DNA of 7,220 nt from Chlamydiota bacterium (lineage in GTDB: Bacteria; Chlamydiota; Chlamydiia; Chlamydiales; JAJFMB01), in NCBI GenBank assembly GCA_021772355.1, contig JAJFMB010000240.1:1-7220 (forward strand), given 5' to 3'. Under the pieces are notes generated by a model. It was given only the letters and a program-made list of their open reading frames with translations. It searched no databases and was not told where the DNA came from. Positions 1-6,019 of the stretch are shown in pieces; position 1 is the first letter of the stretch, and every line of letters starts with the position of its first letter. The position numbers and the translations under genes were made by a program.

Positions 1-1102
1 CATCAGCTGCAGGTAGAAGGCCCACATCAAAAGCTGAGGTTAATTGACGGACGATAATGGCCTTGGGAGTGTTGTTTTCGGCGTTAAAGACTCCTTGTGC
101 CCCTGCAAACCAGGGAATGGAGTTGTCCGGTTTAGGAAGGATCACTTGATTACCGGGGTCGCCTCTATTAGAAAAGACAAAGTTATCTCCAACAACGCGT
201 CCAATAAAGAGATAATCATTGAGAGCGTAACCTACACCTTGGAGCTCGCTTGTATCGATGACAACATCATTGTTGCGGTAATAATCCCAAACAGCATCTT
301 GCCAGCTGAAGTCATACGCTTTTGCATCATTGAGGTAGTTGGTGTTGAAGGGATCGGTATTGGGGATATTCGGAATCATTGCTTTTCCTGGAGACATTAA
401 GCGCAACACTGTCTCTCCTCCATTTTTATTTTGGTAGTTAAGCCAAAGCTTGTTCCACTCATGATCAGTGGTGCGGTCTTCACCATCGATTATTGATTGG
501 AGGTGTGTAATCGCATCAACCCGTGGAACTGATAAGCCTGTTGCTTTAAAGATCGTCGATCCTGGTTGTTCGATTCGGATTGGAAGCGAAAAGAAGTCAA
601 CAGCAGTGGGATTCATCCAAGTGCCTCCTCCAACTCCTTCGTCATTGGGCGGGACATAACTAAACTCCACCTTGTCGTACAGCGTATAGTAATTGGGATC
701 ACGAGGTTTAAAACCGTCTGCGTCGACAATGACGGGATTTTCCCCTTCCTTGTCGATCATAAACCGCATCGGTTCCCGAATGGAGATATAGATTCGCCCG
801 GATGCGAGATAGGGAATGGAGACAATTGCTTTATCAGTTCCCCGTTTTAGATCTGAGAGTTTAAATGAAAAGTCTGTAGATTGTGTGTTCATCGTAACGG
901 GAATACAGCTGGCAACGCCTTCACTATTATATGTGACAAAGCACCCTTTACCCGTGGCAGTGTCTAATCCTTTTATCGTGATATACACATCAGCATCATC
1001 TACAACTTGCGTGTCATTGACAAACTCAATTGGGAAGAGGCCATAGCTACTAAAGGGCAGAAAGATAGCTAAACAAATAAATAGGGAAAAGAGATGTTTC
1101 AT
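1..1102 (-). CDS. Secreted GH64-type beta-1,3-glucanase, C-terminal end cut off by the window edge
   Basis: The minus frame is open from ATG 1102 to the left edge, giving 367 visible residues. Residues 1-21 are a signal peptide: MKH, a hydrophobic core, then S-S-Y-G before LFPIEF, with likely cleavage after G21. The rest follows the GH64 (laminaripentaose-producing beta-1,3-glucanase) pattern: FVND at 27-30, VYITIKG at 39-45, IPYLASGRIYISI at 96-108, DPNYYTLYDKVEFSY at 135-149, VDFFSLPI at 168-175, LRLMSP and a late AIIVRQLTSAFDVGLLP segment. From memory, the family's catalytic acids are a Glu in the EF-T/S-Y strand and an Asp in VDF; both are present (E146, D169). Family members hydrolyse beta-1,3-glucan; here the enzyme would be exported. 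Start choice: GAGG at 1109-1112 lies 6 nt before ATG 1102. An in-frame ATG at 1120 would begin too close to the likely transcription start. C54 and C66 might form a disulphide. The fold relates to thaumatin-like proteins, so a non-catalytic glucan binder is the main alternative. Confidence 0.85.
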   Translation of the reverse strand, partial: MKHLFSLFICLAIFLPFSSYGLFPIEFVNDTQVVDDADVYITIKGLDTATGKGCFVTYNSEGVASCIPVTMNTQSTDFSFKLSDLKRGTDKAIVSIPYLASGRIYISIREPMRFMIDKEGENPVIVDADGFKPRDPNYYTLYDKVEFSYVPPNDEGVGGGTWMNPTAVDFFSLPIRIEQPGSTIFKATGLSVPRVDAITHLQSIIDGEDRTTDHEWNKLWLNYQNKNGGETVLRLMSPGKAMIPNIPNTDPFNTNYLNDAKAYDFSWQDAVWDYYRNNDVVIDTSELQGVGYALNDYLFIGRVVGDNFVFSNRGDPGNQVILPKPDNSIPWFAGAQGVFNAENNTPKAIIVRQLTSAFDVGLLPAAD

Positions 1103-1133
1103 AAATGACCTCGGCAACATTGCATCACCACTC

Positions 1134-1139
1134 ATTATA
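1134..1139 (-). promoter_or_regulatory. -10 element of the glucanase gene
   Basis: The minus strand reads a perfect TATAAT here, 31 bases before ATG 1102, placing transcription start near 1127 and giving a leader of about 25 nt that holds the GAGG ribosome-binding site. No good -35 hexamer lies 16-18 bases upstream (ATTATG or TTATGC is the best), so it is weak or activator-dependent. A second TATAAT at 1169-1174 has an even poorer -35. The surrounding 1103-1201 gap is AT-rich and holds no gene. Confidence 0.45.
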
Positions 1140-1201
1140 CAACAGTCGAGGTTTTGCATAATTAGAAAATTATATAAATATTTGATTAATTTAGGAGAGA
1201 A

Positions 1202-1468
1202 TTACTGATAAATAGATTTTCTGTGTCCTACTCCAATTGCTAGTACAAGTAGAACATCATCCTCTATTGTGTAGACGATGCGATAATCACCTGACCTAAT
1301 GCGATAATATGCCCGTTTATAACCTTTGAGTTTTTTACAACCATTGGGCCTGGGATCATCAGCAAGCATTGAGAAGCTTTCTTTAATGTGTTCTCGGTCT
1401 TTCTTTGGGATTTTCTCAAGGTCTTTTAGATAACGTTTGTTGAACAGAAGTTTATACTTCTTCGACAT
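1202..1468 (-). CDS. RelE/ParE-superfamily toxin of a type II toxin-antitoxin pair
   Basis: An 88-residue basic protein with the compact RelE fold pattern: YKLLFNKRYLKDLEKIP, then a helical stretch ending ADDPRP, a lysine cluster (KKLKG, 45-49), the core YRIRSGDYRIVY (55-66), and the C-terminal GHRKSIYQ. In RelE the ribosome-dependent mRNA cleavage uses basic residues and a C-terminal tyrosine. R63, R83 and Y87 occupy the matching places, with K46/K49 as candidates for the RelE lysine pair, which argues for an active RNase rather than a ParE gyrase poison. I start it at ATG 1468, because the frame upstream to 1516 lies inside the antitoxin gene and adds 16 residues not expected for the family. 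The start overlaps the antitoxin end by 17 bp, so translation is probably coupled. The distinction between RelE and ParE is inference. Confidence 0.85.
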   Translation of the reverse strand: MSKKYKLLFNKRYLKDLEKIPKKDREHIKESFSMLADDPRPNGCKKLKGYKRAYYRIRSGDYRIVYTIEDDVLLVLAIGVGHRKSIYQ

Positions 1469-1706
1469 CGTCCCAGCCTGCTTCTTCCATTGCTTTTTCG
1501 ATCGAAATATTTTCACTCACGTCTATCTCTTTTAGTCGTTCATCAGCCTGATTAGCTAAAAGAATGTCCTCATACTCTTCGATTTCCTTGACGAGAAGCT
1601 CTGTTGCAAAATCTTTAAGAGAAAGTCCTTTTTTGGCACATACCATCTTAAGGTAAGGATAGTGCTCCCTAGGGAATTCAAAATTTAGACGTACTGTATT
1701 TTTCAT
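1452..1706 (-). CDS. Antitoxin of the RelE-type pair, probably ribbon-helix-helix DNA-binding
   Basis: This 84-residue protein precedes and overlaps the toxin gene, the usual antitoxin-first order. The N-terminus (KNTVRLNFEFPREHYPYL, then AKKGLSLKDFATELL) has the short beta strand followed by two helices of a ribbon-helix-helix repressor. The C-terminal half is strongly acidic (EEYEDILL, EEAGWDDVEEV), suited to wrapping the basic toxin. ATG 1706 is preceded by AGGAG at 1712-1716 with 5 nt spacing. In such pairs the antitoxin neutralises the toxin and represses its own promoter, and an inverted repeat at its start fits that. Assignment as an antitoxin rests mainly on context. It resembles RelB-like proteins but I cannot name the exact family. 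Confidence 0.8.
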   Translation of the reverse strand: MKNTVRLNFEFPREHYPYLKMVCAKKGLSLKDFATELLVKEIEEYEDILLANQADERLKEIDVSENISIEKAMEEAGWDDVEEV

Positions 1707-1725
1707 AGGTTCTCCTATTAACCTA
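1706..1725 (-). promoter_or_regulatory. Inverted repeat at the antitoxin start, candidate autorepression operator
   Basis: TAGGTT (1720-1725) and AACCTA (1706-1711) form a perfect 6-bp inverted repeat around an 8-base centre that holds the AGGAG ribosome-binding site. It abuts the -10 element and ends on the first base of the start codon. The predicted transcription start lies inside it, so an RNA hairpin using both arms is unlikely. A DNA site for the ribbon-helix-helix antitoxin is the better reading. A nested ATAGG/CCTAT repeat also exists. Confidence 0.4.
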
Positions 1726-1754
1726 ATTATATCAAAAAAGATATATTGAGTAAA
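1726..1754 (-). promoter_or_regulatory. Promoter of the toxin-antitoxin operon
   Basis: The minus strand shows TTTACT (1749-1754) as a -35 with 4 of 6 consensus bases, a 17-base spacer and a perfect TATAAT (1726-1731). Transcription would start near 1719, leaving a leader of about 13 nt that contains the AGGAG site of the antitoxin. The spacing and the perfect -10 make it one of the most convincing promoters in the window. Confidence 0.6.
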
Positions 1755-1817
1755 GGAGTTAATGAGTAAATATGTTAATAAGTATTTGAGTATGTGTAGA
1801 AAGTAATGTTGAAGATG

Positions 1818-1861
1818 TTTTACTCTGTAAACCTCCTCATTTTGAGGAGAAGAGGGTAAAA
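1818..1861 (-). terminator. Hairpin directly downstream of tRNA-Arg, possible terminator
   Basis: A 7-bp stem (1833-1839 with 1843-1849, CTCCTCA/TGAGGAG type) closes a 3-base loop. An outer 6-bp arm (1818-1823 with 1856-1861, TTTTAC/GTAAAA) extends it across an internal loop. It starts two bases after the tRNA 3' end. The run of T that should follow on the minus strand is poor, so termination is inferred from position and stem strength. It also shields the toxin-antitoxin promoter from tRNA transcription. Confidence 0.4.
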
Positions 1862-1862
1862 T

Positions 1863-1936
1863 TGTCCTCGGCGCGATTCGAACGCGCGGCCTGTTGCTTA
1901 GGAGGCAACCGCTCTATCCAACTGAGCTACGAGAAC
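1863..1936 (-). tRNA. tRNA-Arg (anticodon CCU)
   Basis: A complete cloverleaf folds on the minus strand. The acceptor stem GTTCTCG pairs with CGAGGAC (one G-U pair). The D arm is GCTC-AGTTGGATA-GAGC. The anticodon stem GTTGC/GCAAC carries loop CTCCTAA, so the anticodon is CCT, which reads the arginine codon AGG. A 5-base variable loop follows, then the T arm GCGCG-TTCGAAT-CGCGC and discriminator A. The 3' CCA is not encoded and must be added after transcription. It stands alone between the DHODH-like gene and the toxin-antitoxin pair. tRNA genes are common integration sites, but I see no repeated copy of its 3' end in the window. Confidence 0.95.
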
Positions 1937-1947
1937 TAAGGATAGCC

Positions 1948-1976
1948 ATTATGCCCATGTCGCGTCTTTTTTTCAA
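1948..1976 (-). promoter_or_regulatory. Promoter of tRNA-Arg
   Basis: The minus strand has TTGAAA (1971-1976), a 17-base spacer and CATAAT (1948-1953), each matching 5 of 6 consensus bases. The predicted start near 1941 leaves only about 5 bases before the mature tRNA. The -35 sits just past the stop codon of the DHODH-like gene, so the tRNA need not depend on read-through from it. Confidence 0.65.
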
Positions 1977-1980
1977 ACTT

Positions 1981-3117
1981 TCAGACTAGTTTTCCCACTT
2001 CTTTAAGTGTAGCTTTCGGAGTTGATTGATTCCCATGGTATTGGCTGAAAATTAGGGGGTTCCACATAAATCCGGTGGCACAAGTGACAAAGTCAGCGCC
2101 TGCCTCTAGAAAGAGATCAAAGTGAGATTGCTGGGTGACGCCTCCACCGCCGATCAAGGTTAGGTCGAAGCTGTTTTCGGTTATCACGGCACGGGCATCG
2201 CGCACAAATTGTAGGGCGACTTCTCTGATCGGAGCGCCGCAAATCCCTGCGCGCACACGTATTTGATCTAAGGCTGCGGTGCCGTTTGTATTGAGTACAT
2301 CTGCGCTAATGGTGTTGATACCGGCAACGGCTTTGACGCCTGCTCTATGCGCGGCTTTTAGGACTGCTTCCATTTCGTCTTTTGAGGAAAAAGCACCTAG
2401 CTTGATGATAAGCGGGGTATTGCCTAATGCATTGACCATCGCTTTGCTAATAGCATAGACATTATCAGGATCGAGGTACAGTTGTCCCTCTTTAGCCTTT
2501 CCAACATTGGGGCAGGAAAAATTGGCTTCAACAACCTGTGCTCCCCACTTCTTGGCATTTTGGGCAGCGAGCACAAAATCGTCTTGCAAAGAGCGCCCTC
2601 TCAAGGTGGAACCTACGATTGAAACAATCACGACTTGACCAGGCTTCGCAGCAGCGATTGCTTTTGGGATATCATTTGCTAATACTTCAGGGGCCTGCGA
2701 GGGCATGCCGAAAGAGTTTGTAATTGCTAGTTGTTCCATCGTTTCAGGAGGCTGATGTCTAACATAAAGAGGATCTTCCAGTTTAGATGTCTTAAAAGGT
2801 TGATCGGCAAAGACGTACTTTACATTGGGGTGCCCATTGACAGGATGAGCATGGGTACGGGTTGTTTTGTAACAGACAAAATCGGCACCAAATTCCAATG
2901 CTGTTTTGACCCACTGCGATCCAAGTAGAGGTCCTGCCGGTATGCCTACTCGTGAGGACAGTTTTGTAACGCCGAGAAAATCAAATTGAGGGGTGGAAGG
3001 GGGGCGTTCAGGAATGGGGGTGGAGAGTTTCGGGCCATTTTCGAGATTAGTATTGTAGTTGGCATTAATATCGTAAATTGGGGGGAAGAGTCCTGCTGTT
3101 GCTACTGGATTGGTCAT
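1981..3117 (-). CDS. Dihydroorotate dehydrogenase-like FMN enzyme
   Basis: A 378-residue soluble TIM-barrel flavoprotein of the PyrD (dihydroorotate dehydrogenase) superfamily, closest by eye to class 1. Visible landmarks: GIPAGPLLGS (58-67), VCYKTT (81-86) with the FMN-contact lysine, TNSFGMPS (133-140), the active-site loop NFSCPNVGK (199-207) with C202 as presumed base, IIKLG (237-241), GINTIS (266-271), and the phosphate-binding LIGGGGV (321-327). True DHODHs oxidise dihydroorotate to orotate in pyrimidine synthesis. Oddities: a proline-rich N-terminal extension of about 45 residues, CATGFMWNP where class 1 enzymes usually have a GTAL-like segment, and no pyr gene nearby. Substrate is therefore uncertain and I give no gene symbol. 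ATG 3117 has AGGAG 8 nt upstream. The gene appears monocistronic, ending 44 bases before the tRNA. Confidence 0.8.
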   Translation of the reverse strand: MTNPVATAGLFPPIYDINANYNTNLENGPKLSTPIPERPPSTPQFDFLGVTKLSSRVGIPAGPLLGSQWVKTALEFGADFVCYKTTRTHAHPVNGHPNVKYVFADQPFKTSKLEDPLYVRHQPPETMEQLAITNSFGMPSQAPEVLANDIPKAIAAAKPGQVVIVSIVGSTLRGRSLQDDFVLAAQNAKKWGAQVVEANFSCPNVGKAKEGQLYLDPDNVYAISKAMVNALGNTPLIIKLGAFSSKDEMEAVLKAAHRAGVKAVAGINTISADVLNTNGTAALDQIRVRAGICGAPIREVALQFVRDARAVITENSFDLTLIGGGGVTQQSHFDLFLEAGADFVTCATGFMWNPLIFSQYHGNQSTPKATLKEVGKLV

Positions 3118-3252
3118 GTGTATTTCTCCTGATTGTAAAAATTTTCGGTGATGTTAGCCGATCAAAGAAAAAATCTACAAGGGATTGTTTTTTTTTATTC
3201 TGAATGATGTATTCTGCGGTTTAACGTTAAATTAGCTTAAGAGAGGTTTCTA
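3118..3252. promoter_or_regulatory. Divergent promoter region between the DHODH-like gene and gnd
   Basis: This 135-bp gap must hold the promoters of two divergent genes. For gnd a weak TTGTTT (3185-3190) and TATTCT (3210-3215) pair exists, but its 19-base spacing is long. On the minus strand TAACAT (3151-3156) with TTGTAG 18 bases upstream is the best, also weak. A perfect 12-bp palindrome TTTAACGTTAAA lies at 3220-3231 upstream of the gnd ribosome-binding site, and a run of nine T is at 3188-3196. No gene is seen here. Confidence 0.4.
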
Positions 3253-4710
3253 ATGGCGCAAGAAGGTGTGGCAGATATTGGATTAATTGGTTTGGCTGTA
3301 ATGGGTCAAAATTTGATAATGAATATGAACGATCACGGCTTTAAGGTTGTGGCATTTAACCGCACAGTGTCAAAGGTTGACGATTTCTTAGATGGGCTTG
3401 CCAAGGGATCGAATGTCATCGGCGCGCACTCAATTGACGAATTTATCAAGACCTTGAAGCGTCCCCGTAAGATTATGTTAATGGTAAAAGCCGGTGATGC
3501 CGTTGATGCATTTATCAATATTTTACTTCCGCACCTTGAGAAAGGCGATATCATTATTGATGGTGGAAATAGCCATTTTACCGATACGAACAGACGTGTG
3601 CGCGATTTGAAAGAGAAGGGAATTATTTTCATTGGAGCCGGTATTTCCGGAGGAGAAGAGGGCGCTCGTCACGGTCCTTCTATCATGCCCGGGGGAAATC
3701 CTGAAGGCTGGCCGCATGTGAAAGATATTTTGCAGGGAATTTCGGCGAAAGTTGATGGCGAACCTTGCTGTGATTGGGTTGGTGATGAAGGTGCCGGTCA
3801 CTACGTTAAGATGGTGCACAACGGGATTGAATATGGCGATATGCAGTTGATTGGCGAGGCGTATGACTTGCTGCGCAGAGGAATTGGCATGGACATGCCC
3901 GGTCTTCAGCGCACGTTTAGCGAGTGGAATCAGGCAGAGCTAAACAGTTATTTGATCGAGATTACAGGAGCGATCTTTGGTCATGAAGATTCTGATGGGA
4001 AACCACTACTGGATAAGATTTTAGATACTGCAGGACAGAAGGGAACAGGAAAATGGGCCGGGATGAGCGCCTTGGATTTGGGAGTGCCGCTGACCTTGAT
4101 TACTGAAGCTGTTTATTCCCGCTGTCTCTCATCGCTTAAGGAAGAGCGGGTTGAGGCAAGTGAAGTGTTGAAGGGACCAGAGCCTAAGTTTGATGGCGAT
4201 AAGGAAGAGTTTGTCGAACATATCCGCCAAGCGCTTTACGCTTCCAAAATCATCAGCTACGCGCAAGGGTTTATGCTGATGCGCGATGCAGCCCACGAAT
4301 TTAATTGGACGATCAACTATGGTAGCGTAGCTCTTATGTGGCGTGGTGGATGCATCATTCGCAGCCGATTCCTTGGGAAAATAAAAGAGGCCTACGATAA
4401 AAATCCACAACTGAAAAATCTTTTACTCGATGATTTCTTTAAGGGTGAAATTCAAAAATGTCAAGAAGGATGGCGTCATACCGTAGCTTCTGGTGCGTAC
4501 ATAGGGATCCCAACCCCTGCATTTGGCACAGCGCTTGGCTTCTTCGATGGCTACCGTACTGCGCGTCTGCCTGCTAATTTGATTCAGGCCCAGCGCGACT
4601 TTTTCGGAGCGCATACTTACGAAAGAATTGATCAACCGCGTGGTAAATATTTCCATACTAACTGGACCGGAACAGGCGGTAAGGTGAGCGCGGGATCTTA
4701 TAATGCGTAA
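3253..4710 (+). CDS. gnd: 6-phosphogluconate dehydrogenase, decarboxylating
   Basis: A full-length 485-residue enzyme of the oxidative pentose phosphate pathway. It converts 6-phosphogluconate and NADP+ to ribulose-5-phosphate, CO2 and NADPH in the cytosol. The Rossmann fingerprint GLAVMGQN is at 13-20, and NRT at 36-38 supplies the arginine and threonine typical of NADP preference. The substrate site shows GISGGEEGARHGPSIMPGG (130-148) with S132-G133-G134. The helix GHYVKMVHNGIEYGDMQ (182-198) carries presumed catalytic K186 and E193 plus N190. The C-terminal QRDFFGAHTYERID segment and tail YFHTNWTG are also family-typical. ATG 3253 has GAGAGG at 3241-3246 with 6 nt spacing. plsC follows after 14 bases, so the two are probably co-transcribed. 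No key residue is missing. Length matches the long (about 470-485 residue) class. Confidence 0.97.
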   Translation: MAQEGVADIGLIGLAVMGQNLIMNMNDHGFKVVAFNRTVSKVDDFLDGLAKGSNVIGAHSIDEFIKTLKRPRKIMLMVKAGDAVDAFINILLPHLEKGDIIIDGGNSHFTDTNRRVRDLKEKGIIFIGAGISGGEEGARHGPSIMPGGNPEGWPHVKDILQGISAKVDGEPCCDWVGDEGAGHYVKMVHNGIEYGDMQLIGEAYDLLRRGIGMDMPGLQRTFSEWNQAELNSYLIEITGAIFGHEDSDGKPLLDKILDTAGQKGTGKWAGMSALDLGVPLTLITEAVYSRCLSSLKEERVEASEVLKGPEPKFDGDKEEFVEHIRQALYASKIISYAQGFMLMRDAAHEFNWTINYGSVALMWRGGCIIRSRFLGKIKEAYDKNPQLKNLLLDDFFKGEIQKCQEGWRHTVASGAYIGIPTPAFGTALGFFDGYRTARLPANLIQAQRDFFGAHTYERIDQPRGKYFHTNWTGTGGKVSAGSYNA

Positions 4711-4724
4711 GTCGTGATTGAATA

Positions 4725-5339
4725 GTGTTTTATTGGCTGACGGTTTATCTATTTAGGACGATCTTTTTTCTTTTTCACAGGTTGAAAGTGAAGGGAATTG
4801 AGAACGTCCCGGAAGGTCCTGTAATTATTGCGCCCAATCACGTCTCTTTTTACGACCCCCCCGTTATCGCGGCAGTGATTCCTGAAGAAGTCCACTTTTT
4901 GGCTAGAGAAACGCTGTTTAATTCTCCAGTATTAGGCAGACTTTTACGCAATCTCAACAGTTATCCTGTGTCCGGCACTCATCAGGATTTAACGTCGTTC
5001 AAAATCTTGTGCAAATTGTTAGAAGAAAAGAAAAAAGTGACGCTGTTCCCGGAGGGAGAACGTTCTCCTGATGGAACGTTGCAGCCAATTAAATCCGGGA
5101 TAGGCATGCTGGCGCAGCGCTGCCAAGTGCCCATTGTTCCGGCATATATTGATGGAGCATATGAGGTGTGGTCTCGCAATCGTCGGTTTCCAAAATTCTT
5201 TGGCAGGATCACGTGCACTTTTGGAAAACCCATCTACCCCTCCGAGTTTGCTCATCTACCCAAAAAAGAAGCGCAAGCGGCAATGGCACAAAAGGTGTGG
5301 GAAGAGATCAACGCTTTAGTTTCACTCTCTAACCGTTGA
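4725..5339 (+). CDS. plsC: 1-acyl-sn-glycerol-3-phosphate acyltransferase
   Basis: A 204-residue membrane-associated acyltransferase that adds the second acyl chain to lysophosphatidic acid, giving phosphatidic acid, the substrate of CdsA encoded nearby. All four family motifs are present in order: NHVSFYDP (38-45, the catalytic H39-x4-D44), PVSGTHQD (81-88), FPEGERSPDG (108-117) and VPAYIDG (138-144). A hydrophobic N-terminal stretch (residues 1-18) probably anchors it to the inner membrane. The start is GTG 4725: an in-frame TGA lies immediately before at 4719-4721, and no other ATG occurs in frame until about residue 129. No Shine-Dalgarno sequence is visible, so translation is likely coupled to gnd, whose stop is 14 bases upstream. 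Its last 18 bases overlap the 3' end of convergent cmk. Confidence 0.93.
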   Translation: MFYWLTVYLFRTIFFLFHRLKVKGIENVPEGPVIIAPNHVSFYDPPVIAAVIPEEVHFLARETLFNSPVLGRLLRNLNSYPVSGTHQDLTSFKILCKLLEEKKKVTLFPEGERSPDGTLQPIKSGIGMLAQRCQVPIVPAYIDGAYEVWSRNRRFPKFFGRITCTFGKPIYPSEFAHLPKKEAQAAMAQKVWEEINALVSLSNR

Positions 5340-6005
5340 GGTGGTATCTTTGTATTCCAGGATTTTAAAGACCACTTCTTCAATAGTAATATCTGATGTG
5401 TCGATGACGAAGGCGTCTTCGGCTTGACGCAAGGGAGATATTTTGCGAGTGGAGTCAAAGGTGTCGCGACGATTGATCTCCTCGAGCATTTTTTCAAATG
5501 TAAGGTTTTGGCTCTCTTCGGGGTATTTCTCCATCATTTCTTCAAAGCGGCGACGAGCGCGCACTTCGGGACGACCGGTAAGAAAGATTTTGTACTCGGC
5601 GTCAGGAAAAACAGTTGATCCCATATCGCGCCCTTCAAAGACAGCATTAACACCGATGGCAAATTCTCTTTGAATCTCCATGAGTTTTTCTCTTACTGGG
5701 CCGAGGGCTGATATTTCTGAAACGAGGGTCGTGACTTTTTGAGTACGCAATTTTTTAGTCACATCTTCTTTGTTAATATAGTAATGTTTTTCGCCGTGAT
5801 CAATGATGATGTCAAAGTCGAATTTCTCTAGGAAATTTTTAATTGTTTCAGCATCTTTGTAATCGACGTTTTCTTTCAATATTGCGTAGGTGAGGGAGCG
5901 AAACATGGCTCCTGTGTCGAAATAAATAAAACCGATCTCTTCTGCGAGCGTTTTAGCGATGGTGCTTTTTCCGGTGGCGATCGGTCCATCAATAGTAATT
6001 ATCAT
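5322..6005 (-). CDS. cmk: Cytidylate kinase
   Basis: A 227-residue cytosolic kinase that phosphorylates CMP and dCMP with ATP, recycling the CMP released when CDP-diacylglycerol is used. The P-loop is GPIATGKS (7-14); many homologues have glycine where this one has A10, but the GxxxxGKS frame is intact. DTGAMFR (30-36), FEGRDMGSTVFPDA (123-136) with the CMP-binding region, the lid FLTGRPEVRARRR (141-153), RRDTFDSTRKISPL (179-192) and AFVIDTS (198-204) follow in family order. ATG 6005 has AAAGGA just after the cdsA stop, about 8 nt upstream. It is the last gene of the uppS-cdsA-cmk operon, 14 bases after cdsA, and its end overlaps plsC by 18 bp. Confidence 0.96.
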   Translation of the reverse strand: MIITIDGPIATGKSTIAKTLAEEIGFIYFDTGAMFRSLTYAILKENVDYKDAETIKNFLEKFDFDIIIDHGEKHYYINKEDVTKKLRTQKVTTLVSEISALGPVREKLMEIQREFAIGVNAVFEGRDMGSTVFPDAEYKIFLTGRPEVRARRRFEEMMEKYPEESQNLTFEKMLEEINRRDTFDSTRKISPLRQAEDAFVIDTSDITIEEVVFKILEYKDTTSTVRE

Positions 6006-6019
6006 ATAAGCGGTCCTTT

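Noticed and set aside
44..1046. Several plus-strand open frames of 60-120 codons.
   Set aside because: They lie opposite the continuous minus-strand glucanase frame, which has a signal peptide, ribosome-binding site and family motifs; the plus-strand translations resemble nothing.
1103..1120. In-frame ATG at 1120 as glucanase start.
   Set aside because: It would put the start within about 7 bases of the predicted transcription start and lacks a good ribosome-binding site. ATG 1102 has GAGG 6 nt upstream and gives a cleaner signal peptide.
1469..1516. A longer toxin start 16 codons upstream at 1516.
   Set aside because: It lies wholly inside the antitoxin gene and adds a basic leader not seen in RelE-type toxins. 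ATG 1468 gives the expected length.
1863..1936. tRNA-Arg as an attachment site with a partial duplicate.
   Set aside because: No second copy of the T-arm or acceptor end occurs in the window and no integrase is present, so no attachment site is annotated.
2990..3034. Four G-runs on the plus strand, a possible G-quadruplex.
   Set aside because: Two loops are 11 bases long, and the runs are explained by proline codons of the DHODH-like N-terminus on the other strand.
3333..5255. Minus-strand open frames of 77-99 codons within gnd and plsC.
   Set aside because: They are antisense shadows of well-recognised genes and have no recognisable content.
5325..5360. A bidirectional terminator at the plsC/cmk junction.
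   Set aside because: No stable stem with a T-run was found there; the coding regions overlap.
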